A program made the translations under genes and the position numbers. The notes under the pieces are model-generated. The model did no database searches. It was given only the letters and a program-made list of their open reading frames with translations, and had not been told where the DNA came from. A stretch of 64,000 bases of DNA from positions 62,001 through 126,000 of the forward strand of contig JBPXJS010000011.1 of NCBI GenBank assembly GCA_051715425.1, in the 5' to 3' direction. This DNA is from JAJTFA01 sp051715425. Its GTDB lineage: Bacteria; Bacteroidota; Bacteroidia; UKL13-3. This document shows positions 26,471 through 35,368 of this stretch, piece after piece (the stretch's first letter is position 1; every line of letters starts with the position of its first letter).

Positions 26471-28162
26471 GTGAGTAATTCATCTTTGTTCAGAAGAAAA
26501 TCGGTTAAACAAATTGCGGCCGAAGCCGAAGAACTGCAACAGCAGGAACATCAACTTAAAAAAACGCTTTCATTGAGGGATATTACCTCGCTGGGTATAG
26601 CTGCTATAATTGGTGCGGGTATTTTTAGTACCATTGGCAATGCCAGTGCTTCAGGTGGTCCGGCAGTTATTTTATTATTTATATTTATAGCTATTGCCTG
26701 TTCTTTTTCTGCCATGAGTTATGCAGAATTTGCCTCAAGTATTCCTATTTCAGGCAGTGCCTATACCTATGCTTATGCTGCCTTTGGTGAGGTGGTTGCC
26801 TGGATTATCGGGTGGGCATTAATTGTAGAATATGCTATTGGAAATATAGTAGTAGCCATTTCCTGGAGTGATTATTTTACCGGGTTAATGGATGGAGTAG
26901 GAATGCATATACCGGAATTTCTCACCATGGATTATCTAAGCGCAAAAAATGGTTTTGCAGAGGGTATGGCGGAATTAGCAAAAGCACCCGGAACGTTGTT
27001 GCCACAGTTTATGCAGGATCAGATGCTGGCCTGGCAACAGGCTCCTGAAATATTGGGAATGAAACTGATCTGCGACCTGCCCGCTTTGGCCATTGTGTTT
27101 GCCATCACAGCATTGATTTATCGCGGTGTGCACGAAACAAAAACCGTGGGAAACTATTTTGTTGCACTTAAACTATCTGTTATTGTTCTGGTAATTATTG
27201 TGGGGGCTTTTTATGTGCAGCCTGGTAACTGGAGTCCCTTTGCACCAAACGGAATGGCCGGAGTATTAAAAGGTGTGGCATCCGTATTTTTTGCCTATAT
27301 CGGATTTGATGCCCTTGCCACAACAGCAGAAGAGTGTAAAGATCCAAAACGGGATTTGCCTAAAGCCATGATCGCTTCATTAACTATTTGTACGGTATTA
27401 TATATTCTCATTGCATTAACACTAACAGGTTTGGTAAGCTATAAAGAACTGGCTGTTGGTGATCCGCTTGCTCATGCTTTTGAACTGATTAACCTGAGGT
27501 GGATGCAGGGTATTGTTGCCGTGAGCGCGGTAATTGCTATGGCCAGTGTACTGCTCGTTTTTCAAAACGGGCAACCCAGAATCTGGATGAGCATGAGTCG
27601 GGACGGGTTGTTACCAAAACGTTTCAGTACCATTCATAAAAAATTTAGAACACCTGCTTTTTCAACTATTGTTACCGGCCTGTTTGTAGCCATACCTGCC
27701 TTGTTTCTAAACCTTAAAGAAGTAACGGATCTGTCGAGCATAGGAACCTTGTTTGCTTTTGTGGTGGTAAATGCCGGAGTAATCAGGATGGAGAGTCATA
27801 AAAATGAATACCATGTGGGTTTCAGGGTGCCTTATTTTAATGGTCGTTTGTTGGTTCCCATCTTATGCCTTGTTTCCCTTTTTCTGTTTATTGTGTTTGA
27901 TGATCAGGAAGTGTTTCAACACATAGATAAACGTGAAAACTGGGCTATAGTGTTATTCTGGATATTATTTGTTGTGCTCAGTACCTTTACTTTTTTAAAG
28001 CGTTATTCAGCTATTCCTGTTTTAGGTATGATAACCAATTTTTATCTGATGGCTCAGCTTAATTTTACCAACTGGGCTGCATTTATTATCTGGTTATCCA
28101 TAGGTTTGGTTATTTATCTTACCTACGGAAGGTTTCACAGCAAACTGGCAAAAGCAGCCTGA
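26471..28162 (+). CDS. APC-family (cationic amino acid type) permease
   Basis: A 563-residue integral membrane transporter with about 12-14 helices. The first-helix signature is TSLGIAAIIGAGIFSTIG, the unwound-helix Gly motif expected in APC transporters. FAYIGFDALATTAEECKDPKRDLPKA is the conserved segment of the CAT/YfnA group after helix 6. A long N-terminal cytosolic leader (residues 1-35, Glu/Gln-rich) precedes it. The start is GTG at 26471. The substrate is probably an amino acid; which one cannot be read from the sequence. It converges with the NTF2-like gene with only 8 bp between stops. Confidence 0.88.
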   Translation: MSNSSLFRRKSVKQIAAEAEELQQQEHQLKKTLSLRDITSLGIAAIIGAGIFSTIGNASASGGPAVILLFIFIAIACSFSAMSYAEFASSIPISGSAYTYAYAAFGEVVAWIIGWALIVEYAIGNIVVAISWSDYFTGLMDGVGMHIPEFLTMDYLSAKNGFAEGMAELAKAPGTLLPQFMQDQMLAWQQAPEILGMKLICDLPALAIVFAITALIYRGVHETKTVGNYFVALKLSVIVLVIIVGAFYVQPGNWSPFAPNGMAGVLKGVASVFFAYIGFDALATTAEECKDPKRDLPKAMIASLTICTVLYILIALTLTGLVSYKELAVGDPLAHAFELINLRWMQGIVAVSAVIAMASVLLVFQNGQPRIWMSMSRDGLLPKRFSTIHKKFRTPAFSTIVTGLFVAIPALFLNLKEVTDLSSIGTLFAFVVVNAGVIRMESHKNEYHVGFRVPYFNGRLLVPILCLVSLFLFIVFDDQEVFQHIDKRENWAIVLFWILFVVLSTFTFLKRYSAIPVLGMITNFYLMAQLNFTNWAAFIIWLSIGLVIYLTYGRFHSKLAKAA

Positions 28163-28170
28163 ATAGTAAA

Positions 28171-28626
28171 TTAGCTGCTGTGGTCACTTACGATTACCCA
28201 TTTGTTATCGAGTTTTTTAAGCAATAAGCTAAAATAGCCACTCAGGTTTCCTTTTTCTTTGCGGGTTAAATCCCATTTGCCAACAACATACGCAGAAGTA
28301 GGGGAGAGCAGTTCCACTTTCAAAATATCAAACTGAAGCTGACCCATGGCTGCTTTATCCGGGTACGACTTTTTATAGGTATCAAGTGTGGCCTGCCAGC
28401 CTTTGGTAATTCCTTTTTTGCCAATAAATGACAGCGAGTCATTTTTCCAGTAGCCCATCATGTATTGATCAAGGTTGCCCTCATTCCATGCACTTTTCTG
28501 GTTCATCAGCAGGCGTATAATTTGTTGTTTATCGGGCAACTGTTGTTTGTGGTGTTTTGGATGTTTCTTTTGGGCAAAAGAAGGGATGCTAAGCAGCACA
28601 AGAATAAGAAAGAGGATGTTTTTCAT
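28171..28626 (-). CDS. Secreted NTF2-like (SnoaL/DUF4440) protein
   Basis: A 151-residue product with a signal peptide (NILFLILVLLSIPSFAQ) followed by a His/Lys-rich spacer and a single NTF2-like cone domain: IIRLLMNQKSAWNEGNLDQYM, SLSFIGKKG, then the C-terminal strands AYVVGKWDL and KWVIVSDHSS. Members of this fold bind small molecules or act as accessory domains; no catalytic residues can be named. It stands alone between the permease and the ATPase gene, which ends 28 bp upstream of its start. Confidence 0.78.
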   Translation of the reverse strand: MKNILFLILVLLSIPSFAQKKHPKHHKQQLPDKQQIIRLLMNQKSAWNEGNLDQYMMGYWKNDSLSFIGKKGITKGWQATLDTYKKSYPDKAAMGQLQFDILKVELLSPTSAYVVGKWDLTRKEKGNLSGYFSLLLKKLDNKWVIVSDHSS

Positions 28627-28654
28627 ACTGGTAAGTTTAGTAGCAAGTTAAGGG

Positions 28655-29791
28655 TTAAGAATCTATTCCGCAGAATTTTGTGAAGTGAGAAGGGGTAATT
28701 ATTTCTGAGCCTGCCTCCGGGTATAGATTTATGAATGCTTTGGAAATTTTCTTATTTCCTTTTGTTCCCCACTTCATCTCGAACGCAGTTATCCCTCCAT
28801 CTTTGGTTTCCACATAATCTACTTCACTCTGATTGTAGCTGCGCCAGAAATAACTTTTTACGGGTGTATGTAATGTGAGATGAAGTTTCATTCGTTCACT
28901 TATCATCAGGTTTTCCCAAAGTTTTCCAACGTCATCCCGCATAGAGAGGTCGTTGTAATTCCCTATCACCGCATTGCGGATCCCATTGTCCCAAAAATAA
29001 ATCTTACTCATTTTGGTTACTTCCTTGCGTGCATTTGTACTGAACGCATTTAAGCGAAACACCACAAACGATTTTTCCAGCAGACCGATATAACTTTCTA
29101 CCGTTTCTGATTTTACCCCAAGAGAGTTTGATAACTCGTGTATCGAAACTTCATTCCCTGTTTGAAAGGCCAGTAATTTCAGTAGTTTGTCTAGTAATTC
29201 CGGTTTACGTAAATCTTTCCATGCCAACACATCTTTATATAAATATTGGTTAGCCAGATTTTTTAAAAGGGTTTGGGCATCATGCCGGTTATTGCATATA
29301 TCCGGATAGTTTCCGTAAACGAGGTGAAAGGGAAGTTGTTGTTCTATTTCAAAGGGTGATTTGCCATCGTATAGTTCTGACAACGAAAATGGATATAAGT
29401 GAAAGAGCAGATGCCTGCCTGTTAAGGGTTCGAAAATTTTTTCGGAAATATCAAGAGCTGATGATCCTGTTGCTATAAACTGCACGTCTTTGAAATGATC
29501 AACAAGAAGTTTAAGCAGCAGCCCTGGGTTTTTTATTCGCTGCACTTCATCAATTACCACTGTTTTATAATTACCTACTACTTGCTTAAGAGAAGGGAGA
29601 TCCTGTTTCTCCAAACGCTCCCTTACTGCCGCCTCATCCGCATTAAGCCATAATACAGTTGATTGATCGGAAAACAGCGAGGAGAGCATAGTGGTTTTAC
29701 CCACCTGTCTGGCTCCGGTAATAACCAATGCTTTGTGTTTATTAAGCCATTGTATAAGGTTAACTTCTGCCAAACGGCTGATGGAATTCAT
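28655..29791 (-). CDS. AAA ATPase with DUF4143 domain
   Basis: 378 residues. The N-terminal P-loop domain has Walker A GARQVGKTT at about 21-29, Walker B VVIDEVQ, sensor-like IATGSSA, and the LTGRHLLFHLYPFSLSEL stretch typical of this family. The C-terminal DUF4143 region (about 190-378) holds a winged-helix-like NSLGVKSETVESYIGLLEKS and a PD-(D/E)xK-like EVDYVETKDGGITAFEMKWG. Such genes are very common in Bacteroidota and often mobile; the function is unknown and a nuclease-like role is only a suggestion. The palindromes just upstream are probably its regulatory region. Confidence 0.85.
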   Translation of the reverse strand: MNSISRLAEVNLIQWLNKHKALVITGARQVGKTTMLSSLFSDQSTVLWLNADEAAVRERLEKQDLPSLKQVVGNYKTVVIDEVQRIKNPGLLLKLLVDHFKDVQFIATGSSALDISEKIFEPLTGRHLLFHLYPFSLSELYDGKSPFEIEQQLPFHLVYGNYPDICNNRHDAQTLLKNLANQYLYKDVLAWKDLRKPELLDKLLKLLAFQTGNEVSIHELSNSLGVKSETVESYIGLLEKSFVVFRLNAFSTNARKEVTKMSKIYFWDNGIRNAVIGNYNDLSMRDDVGKLWENLMISERMKLHLTLHTPVKSYFWRSYNQSEVDYVETKDGGITAFEMKWGTKGNKKISKAFINLYPEAGSEIITPSHFTKFCGIDS

Positions 29792-29800
29792 AGGTCAAAA

Positions 29801-29863
29801 GTACAAAAATTTCCAGTATAGTGGAAATTTTTGTACTAATTTTTCCACTATACTGGAAAAATT
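29801..29863. repeat. Two mutually inverted palindromes upstream of the ATPase gene
   Basis: First palindrome: 29801-29815 and 29822-29836, perfect 15-bp arms around GTATAG. Second: 29838-29847 and 29854-29863, 10-bp arms around CTATAC. The core CCAGTATAGTGG of the first is the reverse complement of CCACTATACTGG in the second, so the two can also pair with each other. They lie between the kmo stop (29885) and the ATPase start (29791). A paired operator or attenuating RNA structure is plausible. Confidence 0.7.
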
Positions 29864-29884
29864 AATGGTTTTGTGATGGGTTTA

Positions 29885-31219
29885 TCACGCAATCAGGTGC
29901 CAGATTTTCTCCATATAAGCAGCGTCCCTGAGTTTTTCTTCTCCACCATCGGCAATTATTTTTTCAAGCAACACATCGTTTTTCTTTCCCTGCTCCAGGG
30001 CATAGGCGTAAGGTGAGGTGCTAAAGGTGACCAGTTCGTATTGCGATTTAAATTTATCGGGATACAGTTCGGAGAGTTCGTGTTCAATAAATTTTTTATG
30101 AAGAAAATGTTTGTCGCCAACCTTATCAGCCATTTCCGAGTAGTTTTGAACGGCCAGATCGGCAATAGCATCGGCATTTGGTTTGCGTAATACCTGATAT
30201 TCGGCAAAAGCTTTTTCCCAGTTGGGATAGTGTTTCTCTATGCACTCATCCAGTACAATTACATCTTCGAAGGAGCAGTTCATGCCCTGGCCAAAAAAAG
30301 GAACCACTGCATGCGCAGCATCGCCAGCCATCGCCATTTTACCTCCCCTTACCCATGGGTAACATTTTACCGTAACCAAAGATGAAGTGGGATTGGTAAA
30401 ATAATCTTCAACCAAAGTTGGCATTAAAGGAACCGCATCGGGGAAATATTGATTAAAGAAGGTAACTACATCTTCTTCTGTTTTTATTTTTTCAAAACTT
30501 ACTTCGCCTTCAAATGGCATAAACAGGGTACAGGTAAAATCGCCTGCCGGATTTGGAAGGGCAATCATCATAAATGCACCACGGGGCCAAATATGCAGGT
30601 CATTCTTTTTCATCATAAACTTACCGGCTTCTCCTGCAGGGATGGCAAGTTCTTTATAACCTACATGCAAATAAGTTTGCGAATAATTAAACCTGTCGGT
30701 TGTTTGCATTCTGGCGCGGGTGGCGGCAAAGGCACCATCGGTACCAATAATGCGGTCGGAGTGGAATACCTTAAATGTGCCATCTTCCATTTCAAACTTA
30801 GATATCCCGTTTTCAATATCAATATCAACACATTTGGTATTAAAGTGAAGGTGAATATTGCTGAACTCATCGGCCAATTCCAATAAACGGATATTTAAGC
30901 GCCCGCGTGAAACGGAATTGATGGCCTGCCCCTCTTTTCCATAGGGTTGAAAAGCAAGCTCTCCGGCAATATTGTGAATCATGCGTCCGTACATGGGTAT
31001 GGCATCACTCATGATATCCTTATCGAGTCCCACTTTTTCCAGTGCCCTTAAACCCCTTACCGATAAAGCCAGGTTAATGGATTTGCCGGCCGAAATCCGG
31101 TTTTTACGCATATCTGGTCTACGTTCAAAAAGGTTAATTTCAAAACCCCGCTTAGCCAGGTATATAGCAAGTAAGCTGCCTGATAATCCGCCTCCGATAA
31201 TATTTATTTTCTCTGCCAT
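29885..31219 (-). CDS. kmo: Kynurenine 3-monooxygenase
   Basis: FAD-dependent aromatic hydroxylase converting L-kynurenine to 3-hydroxykynurenine with NADPH and O2. 444 residues. The dinucleotide-binding GGGLSG is at 9-14, followed by the Arg-rich NLFERRPDMRKNR and SINLALSVRGLRAL typical of KMO. DRIIGTDGAFAATR and MAGDAAHAVVPFFGQGMNCSFED (GD motif, FAD ribityl contact) follow. A C-terminal membrane segment as in eukaryotic KMO is not evident. It lies 67 bp downstream of kynU on the same strand. Start ATG at 31219. Confidence 0.93.
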   Translation of the reverse strand: MAEKINIIGGGLSGSLLAIYLAKRGFEINLFERRPDMRKNRISAGKSINLALSVRGLRALEKVGLDKDIMSDAIPMYGRMIHNIAGELAFQPYGKEGQAINSVSRGRLNIRLLELADEFSNIHLHFNTKCVDIDIENGISKFEMEDGTFKVFHSDRIIGTDGAFAATRARMQTTDRFNYSQTYLHVGYKELAIPAGEAGKFMMKKNDLHIWPRGAFMMIALPNPAGDFTCTLFMPFEGEVSFEKIKTEEDVVTFFNQYFPDAVPLMPTLVEDYFTNPTSSLVTVKCYPWVRGGKMAMAGDAAHAVVPFFGQGMNCSFEDVIVLDECIEKHYPNWEKAFAEYQVLRKPNADAIADLAVQNYSEMADKVGDKHFLHKKFIEHELSELYPDKFKSQYELVTFSTSPYAYALEQGKKNDVLLEKIIADGGEEKLRDAAYMEKIWHLIA

Positions 31220-31286
31220 GTGTAATTGATCAATGGTTCAAATTATTTAAAAAACTCCCGATTATTAAATGAGTAAAGTCAGTTTT

Positions 31287-32549
31287 TTATCTGTTAAAAT
31301 ACATGTGAAGGGCTTCACCTATCCTGTATATATCTTCAAATGAGTTATACATAGGCACCGGACTCATCCTGATCACATCCGGCTCCCGCCAATCGGGCAT
31401 GATATTGTTCTCAACAAGAAAATCGAACAATTGTTTGCCGTTTTCTTTAACAATAATGGATAACTGGCAACCTCTTTCAGCAGGATTTGCAGGTGTGATA
31501 ACTGTAAGGTATTGCTCAAATTGTTTCAATACAGATTCCAGATAGGCGGTGAGTTGTTCACTTTTTTTACGAAGGTTTTCTATTCCGGCTTTATCAAATA
31601 ATTCAAGTGAAGCTTTGTGTATAGCCATTGGAAAAATCTGGGCATTGCTGAGTTGCCAACCGGCTGCCCCTTCCATGGGTTTAAATCCTTTCTTCATTTG
31701 AAAGCGTGTTGCCTCATCATGCCCCCACCATCCGGCAAAACGGATAAGGCCGGGGTTGGATCCGTGGCGCTCATTTACAAATACCCCGCTGGTGCCTCCT
31801 GGTCCGGAGTTTAAATATTTATAAGTACACCATACGGCAAAATCCACGTCCCACTCATGCAGTTTTAAATGCAGGTTACCGGCCGCATGTGCCAGATCAA
31901 AACCTGCCACAGCTCCAACTGCATGTGCTGCCCTGGTAATAGCAGCCATATCAAACGCCTGACCGGTATAATAGTTTACCCCGCCTATCATCACAATAGC
32001 GAGGTCGTTTTGGTGTTCGTTAATTTTGGCAATAATATCCTCAGTACGCAAGGTGTATTCACCGTCTCTTGGTTTCAGTTCAATAATGGCATCATCCGGA
32101 TCTAACCCGTGAAACCGGGCCTGGGTTTCCATAGCATACTGATCGCTTGGAAATGCCGAAACCTCCATCATGATTTTGTACCTTGTTTTGGTGGGTCGGT
32201 AAAAACTTACCATCATTAGATGCAGGTTGGCTGTAAGGTTATTCATTACAACTACCTCTTTGGGTAATGCCCCAACTACTTTTGCCGCTTTTTCGGTAAG
32301 AAAATGGTGGTAATACATCCACGGGTTTTTTCCATCAAAATGTCCTTCTACTCCCAGTTCTGCCCAATCTTTTAATTCCTGATCAATGGCGGCCTTTGCC
32401 GCTTTGGGTTGCAGTCCGAGAGAATTACCGCAGAGGTAAACCACAGGCTTTCCGTTTTTTTGCAATAAATGATACTCGTTTCTAAAGGCAGCAAGCGGAT
32501 CCTGTTTATCTAATTGCTGTGCAAATGCTAAGGTATGTTCAACGTGCAT
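31287..32549 (-). CDS. kynU: Kynureninase
   Basis: PLP enzyme that cleaves kynurenine or 3-hydroxykynurenine to anthranilate or 3-hydroxyanthranilate plus alanine. The 420-residue length is typical. The PLP lysine is Lys 244 in CTYKYLNSGPGG; GFDLAHAAGN holds the cofactor aspartate; YLCGNSLGLQPK is the N-terminal signature and GWWGH the substrate-side stretch. With kmo downstream, the pair yields 3-hydroxyanthranilate, the entry to de novo NAD synthesis or tryptophan breakdown. Tryptophan dioxygenase, formamidase and 3-HAA dioxygenase are not in the window. Confidence 0.94.
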   Translation of the reverse strand: MHVEHTLAFAQQLDKQDPLAAFRNEYHLLQKNGKPVVYLCGNSLGLQPKAAKAAIDQELKDWAELGVEGHFDGKNPWMYYHHFLTEKAAKVVGALPKEVVVMNNLTANLHLMMVSFYRPTKTRYKIMMEVSAFPSDQYAMETQARFHGLDPDDAIIELKPRDGEYTLRTEDIIAKINEHQNDLAIVMIGGVNYYTGQAFDMAAITRAAHAVGAVAGFDLAHAAGNLHLKLHEWDVDFAVWCTYKYLNSGPGGTSGVFVNERHGSNPGLIRFAGWWGHDEATRFQMKKGFKPMEGAAGWQLSNAQIFPMAIHKASLELFDKAGIENLRKKSEQLTAYLESVLKQFEQYLTVITPANPAERGCQLSIIVKENGKQLFDFLVENNIMPDWREPDVIRMSPVPMYNSFEDIYRIGEALHMYFNR

Positions 32550-32664
32550 AATGGCTCAATCTATGCGCAAGTTTAACAAGAAATATTGAATGAAACAGCA
32601 GGATTATCATGCCCTTCACTAACAAGGATTTAGCATTAAGACAGGCAGTATAAAGAAGAAGAAG

Positions 32665-33318
32665 TTAAAGTACAGGTTCTGATTCCGGCTCCCCGGGTAC
32701 GATTTCCTGGTTTTCTACAATTTCAGTGATATTGATATTCCAGTACCCATGCCTGATGGCAAATTCAAACAAGGAAAGTTTGTTGTTATCAATGGCCAGT
32801 TTAAGGCAAAGCTTTTTGAGGTTTTTTTCTACTGTTTTTTCTGATTTGCTCAATACCACAGCAATTTCCGAATTGGTTAGCTTACGGCATACCAGGTTTA
32901 ACAGCCCTATTTCAGAGGAGGTTAAAGGCTCATGGCTGAACTTTTTTTTCTCAATACCCGTGATGGTTTTTAAAATACTTCCCAGGTTAAAAAAGTTGGA
33001 TTTATGGATATATCCTTTCACTCCTATCGAATTAAAAAAGGAGATATCACTGGCACTGCTGGAAGAGGTAAAAACGATAATGGGTAACCAGGGGCATTCG
33101 TTCCGTAGCCTTTGTGCAATCATAATACCGGAATCGCCAGGAAGATTTATATCCAGCAACAGGTAATCAATCTGATGGTTTTTGTATTCTTCAAAAAAAG
33201 TCAAACCCCACTCACAAGTTAGCACAATCCTGAAGTGAGGGTACTTGTTTAATTCATAAGCAACAATATACCGCCATAGATTCGCATCTTCGATAATGGC
33301 GAAGTTGATCGTTTTCAT
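32665..33318 (-). CDS. Orphan LuxR/NarL-type response regulator
   Basis: 217 residues: a receiver domain at about 3-125, with the acidic pair Glu-Asp in FAIIEDANLW, phosphoacceptor Asp in YLLLDINLPGDSG, and Lys in GYIHKSNF. A LuxR-type HTH covers about 140-205 (LTSSEIGLLNLVCRKLTNSE, then KSEKTVEKNLKKLCLKL). A hybrid-looking acidic tail ends the protein. No histidine kinase of the matching kind is next to it; the kinase 292 bp upstream belongs to the Kdp set. Target genes unknown. Confidence 0.85.
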   Translation of the reverse strand: MKTINFAIIEDANLWRYIVAYELNKYPHFRIVLTCEWGLTFFEEYKNHQIDYLLLDINLPGDSGIMIAQRLRNECPWLPIIVFTSSSSASDISFFNSIGVKGYIHKSNFFNLGSILKTITGIEKKKFSHEPLTSSEIGLLNLVCRKLTNSEIAVVLSKSEKTVEKNLKKLCLKLAIDNNKLSLFEFAIRHGYWNINITEIVENQEIVPGEPESEPVL

Positions 33319-33610
33319 AGCTGTGTGTGTACGAATATAACGATGAAATAGCTATAAAATTGGTTGATTACCCTAAATATTGCTTAATTTATGGGGGAGC
33401 AGGTACCTCTCTACTTTTAGTTCCTGTTTTGGAGGCTAAATAGTTTGTTAATGGCTGTTAATGCCAACCAAAGAGCAGCGGGATATTGGCGCGTATGTAT
33501 TTGGCATTTCGCGAAATCCAATATTGATTTTGCCTGAATGGAAAAAATCCCAATTGAAAATTTAAATAGATAAGTTCTTATTGGTTACCTGAAGAAGCAA
33601 TATTAATTAC
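33319..33610. other. Intergenic region with a compact hairpin-forming segment
   Basis: 292 bp between the histidine kinase stop and the response regulator start. It contains ATATTGG (33483-33489) inverted at 33518-33524, and directly inside the right arm the 12-bp palindrome ATTTCGCGAAAT (33506-33517). No ORF or known RNA is recognised. It may contain the 3' end of the kdp transcript and the promoter of the response regulator gene. Confidence 0.4.
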
Positions 33611-35332
33611 TCAGGCAATTTTCAGTTTAAAGTAAAAACGACTGCCTTCACCAATATTGGTTTCTAAACCAATTTCACCTTCCTGTGCCTCTATAAACTC
33701 TTTGCTTATTGCCAGCCCAAGCCCTGTGCCTGATTTGCTGCTGCCGGGAACCTGAAAATAGCGGTTGAATATTTTGTCGGCATATTTGCTGTCAATACCT
33801 TTTCCGTAGTCTTTTACGGAAAACAATAAATCGTTATGTTCCCTTCGTAGTTCTATCCTTATGTCATTGTTTTCCGGTGAATACCGGATAGCATTGGTAA
33901 GCAGATTAATCAGTACCCATGCCGTTTTTTCGGAATCGGCTTTAACAAATGGCAAGGGTTCTTCTGTATGAATATCAAGATGTACATGTTTGTGCTCAGC
34001 TTGCAGTTTTACCGCCTCTATGGCGTAATGAAGAATCTGCTTAGGATCACTTTGCTGGATAGAAAGTTGAATATTGCCTGTTTCAACCTGTGAAAGATTT
34101 AACAATTCTCCTGTAATTTTTAATAAGCGATCGCTGTCTTCTTTAATACTGGTGATGAGTTTTTTTTGTTCCTCGTTTGCCTTCCCCACCCTTTCATCTT
34201 CCAGGAGCTGGAGACTCATTTTAATAGACGATATGGGTGTTTTGAGTTCATGAGAAATGGTGGCAATAAAATTTGTTTTGGCTGAATCCAGTTCTTTAAA
34301 AGGGGTAATGTTTTGAAGGATAATCACATGTCCGATATCGCGGCTTTGCTTTTCCCCTGTTGGTATTATGGATATGGGAATGATATCTTTTTCAAAGTAG
34401 CTCTCCTTATTATTTGCAAATATTTTTAAAGGACGCTGAGAGCCGGTTTGTTCAGTTGACATATTTTGCAGAAGCGACCGCATGAGGTCATTTGTAATGG
34501 AAATTTCCTGAGCAGATTTACCAATGGCATTTTCCGTTTTTAATCCAAGGATGGTTAATGCTTCTGTATTTGCAAAAACAATGTTTTTTTTATCGTCAAG
34601 CCCTATTACCGGATGATGCAGTTTGCTGATCAATGTTTCAATGCGTTTTTTCTCAATAAGAAGCCGGGCAAGGTTGCTGTTATCATATTCTTCAAGCTTG
34701 GCTGCCATGGTATTAAATGCAGCCGCCAAATCGCCAAACTCGCTTGTGCTGCTAAAATGTACGCGTTCTTTATATTGTTTGGCTGCAATCTGTTTAATAC
34801 TGTTTGTTAATTCTTTTATCGGGTTTGCAATGCTGTCTGGCAAATTCATCAGCAGTATCAGGGAAAGAATAAAAGATAATGTACCTGTTATGGCAATCCA
34901 TTTGGTTGACCGGTCAGCGGTTTCTTCTGCTACTTTGCTTTTTCTCTCAATGGCCTGCATATTCAGCAGCATAATATCATATAGATCCTTTCTTATTTCT
35001 TTTTGCAACCTGGTCTCATCATCTTCAGCCAGTAGTTTCTGGAAATGATTGGTTAAACGTTCTGTTGCTTCTTTTTCACCCTTTTCGGTGATATTATTTT
35101 GCTGCCTGGTGAGGTTTACCAGAAAGGTATTGAGAGACACGCTGTCTGATCTTATTCCGTCCAGGGCCATCATCATTTGCCTTGTATAATCAAGGGTATT
35201 ATAGTTGGCAACCAATATATTTTTGGTATCACCGGAAAGTGCATTAATCTGTTTGGTGCCAAGCACGCCAAGCAATACAATATTGGCAAACAGAAATCCT
35301 AAACCCAGAATGAGCCGTGTTTTTATTTTCAT
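33611..35332 (-). CDS. Membrane sensor histidine kinase (HAMP-PAS-HisKA-HATPase), Kdp-associated
   Basis: 573 residues. Helix 1 is at about 8-27, an extracytoplasmic helical sensor runs to about 145, helix 2 is at about 148-167, and a HAMP linker follows (NPIKELTNSIKQIAAKQYKE). A PAS domain follows at about 235-345. The phosphoacceptor is His in FIATISHELKTP, and the ATPase domain has LLTNAIRYSPENN (N box), DYGKGID (G1) and GTGLGLAISK (G2). It starts 36 bp after the KdpD-like sensor gene, so the pair together replaces canonical KdpD, in which both parts are one chain. The partner regulator is probably the NtrC-type protein at the other end of the kdp locus. Confidence 0.88.
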   Translation of the reverse strand: MKIKTRLILGLGFLFANIVLLGVLGTKQINALSGDTKNILVANYNTLDYTRQMMMALDGIRSDSVSLNTFLVNLTRQQNNITEKGEKEATERLTNHFQKLLAEDDETRLQKEIRKDLYDIMLLNMQAIERKSKVAEETADRSTKWIAITGTLSFILSLILLMNLPDSIANPIKELTNSIKQIAAKQYKERVHFSSTSEFGDLAAAFNTMAAKLEEYDNSNLARLLIEKKRIETLISKLHHPVIGLDDKKNIVFANTEALTILGLKTENAIGKSAQEISITNDLMRSLLQNMSTEQTGSQRPLKIFANNKESYFEKDIIPISIIPTGEKQSRDIGHVIILQNITPFKELDSAKTNFIATISHELKTPISSIKMSLQLLEDERVGKANEEQKKLITSIKEDSDRLLKITGELLNLSQVETGNIQLSIQQSDPKQILHYAIEAVKLQAEHKHVHLDIHTEEPLPFVKADSEKTAWVLINLLTNAIRYSPENNDIRIELRREHNDLLFSVKDYGKGIDSKYADKIFNRYFQVPGSSKSGTGLGLAISKEFIEAQEGEIGLETNIGEGSRFYFKLKIA

Positions 35333-35368
35333 GCGAAACGGGGTATAGCTGTTAACATAAATGGATCA

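Noticed and set aside
28153..28179. AGCAGC/GCTGCT inverted repeat between the permease and NTF2-like genes
   Set aside because: Six-bp arms with a 15-base loop and no T-run, entirely formed by the two gene ends; likely chance.
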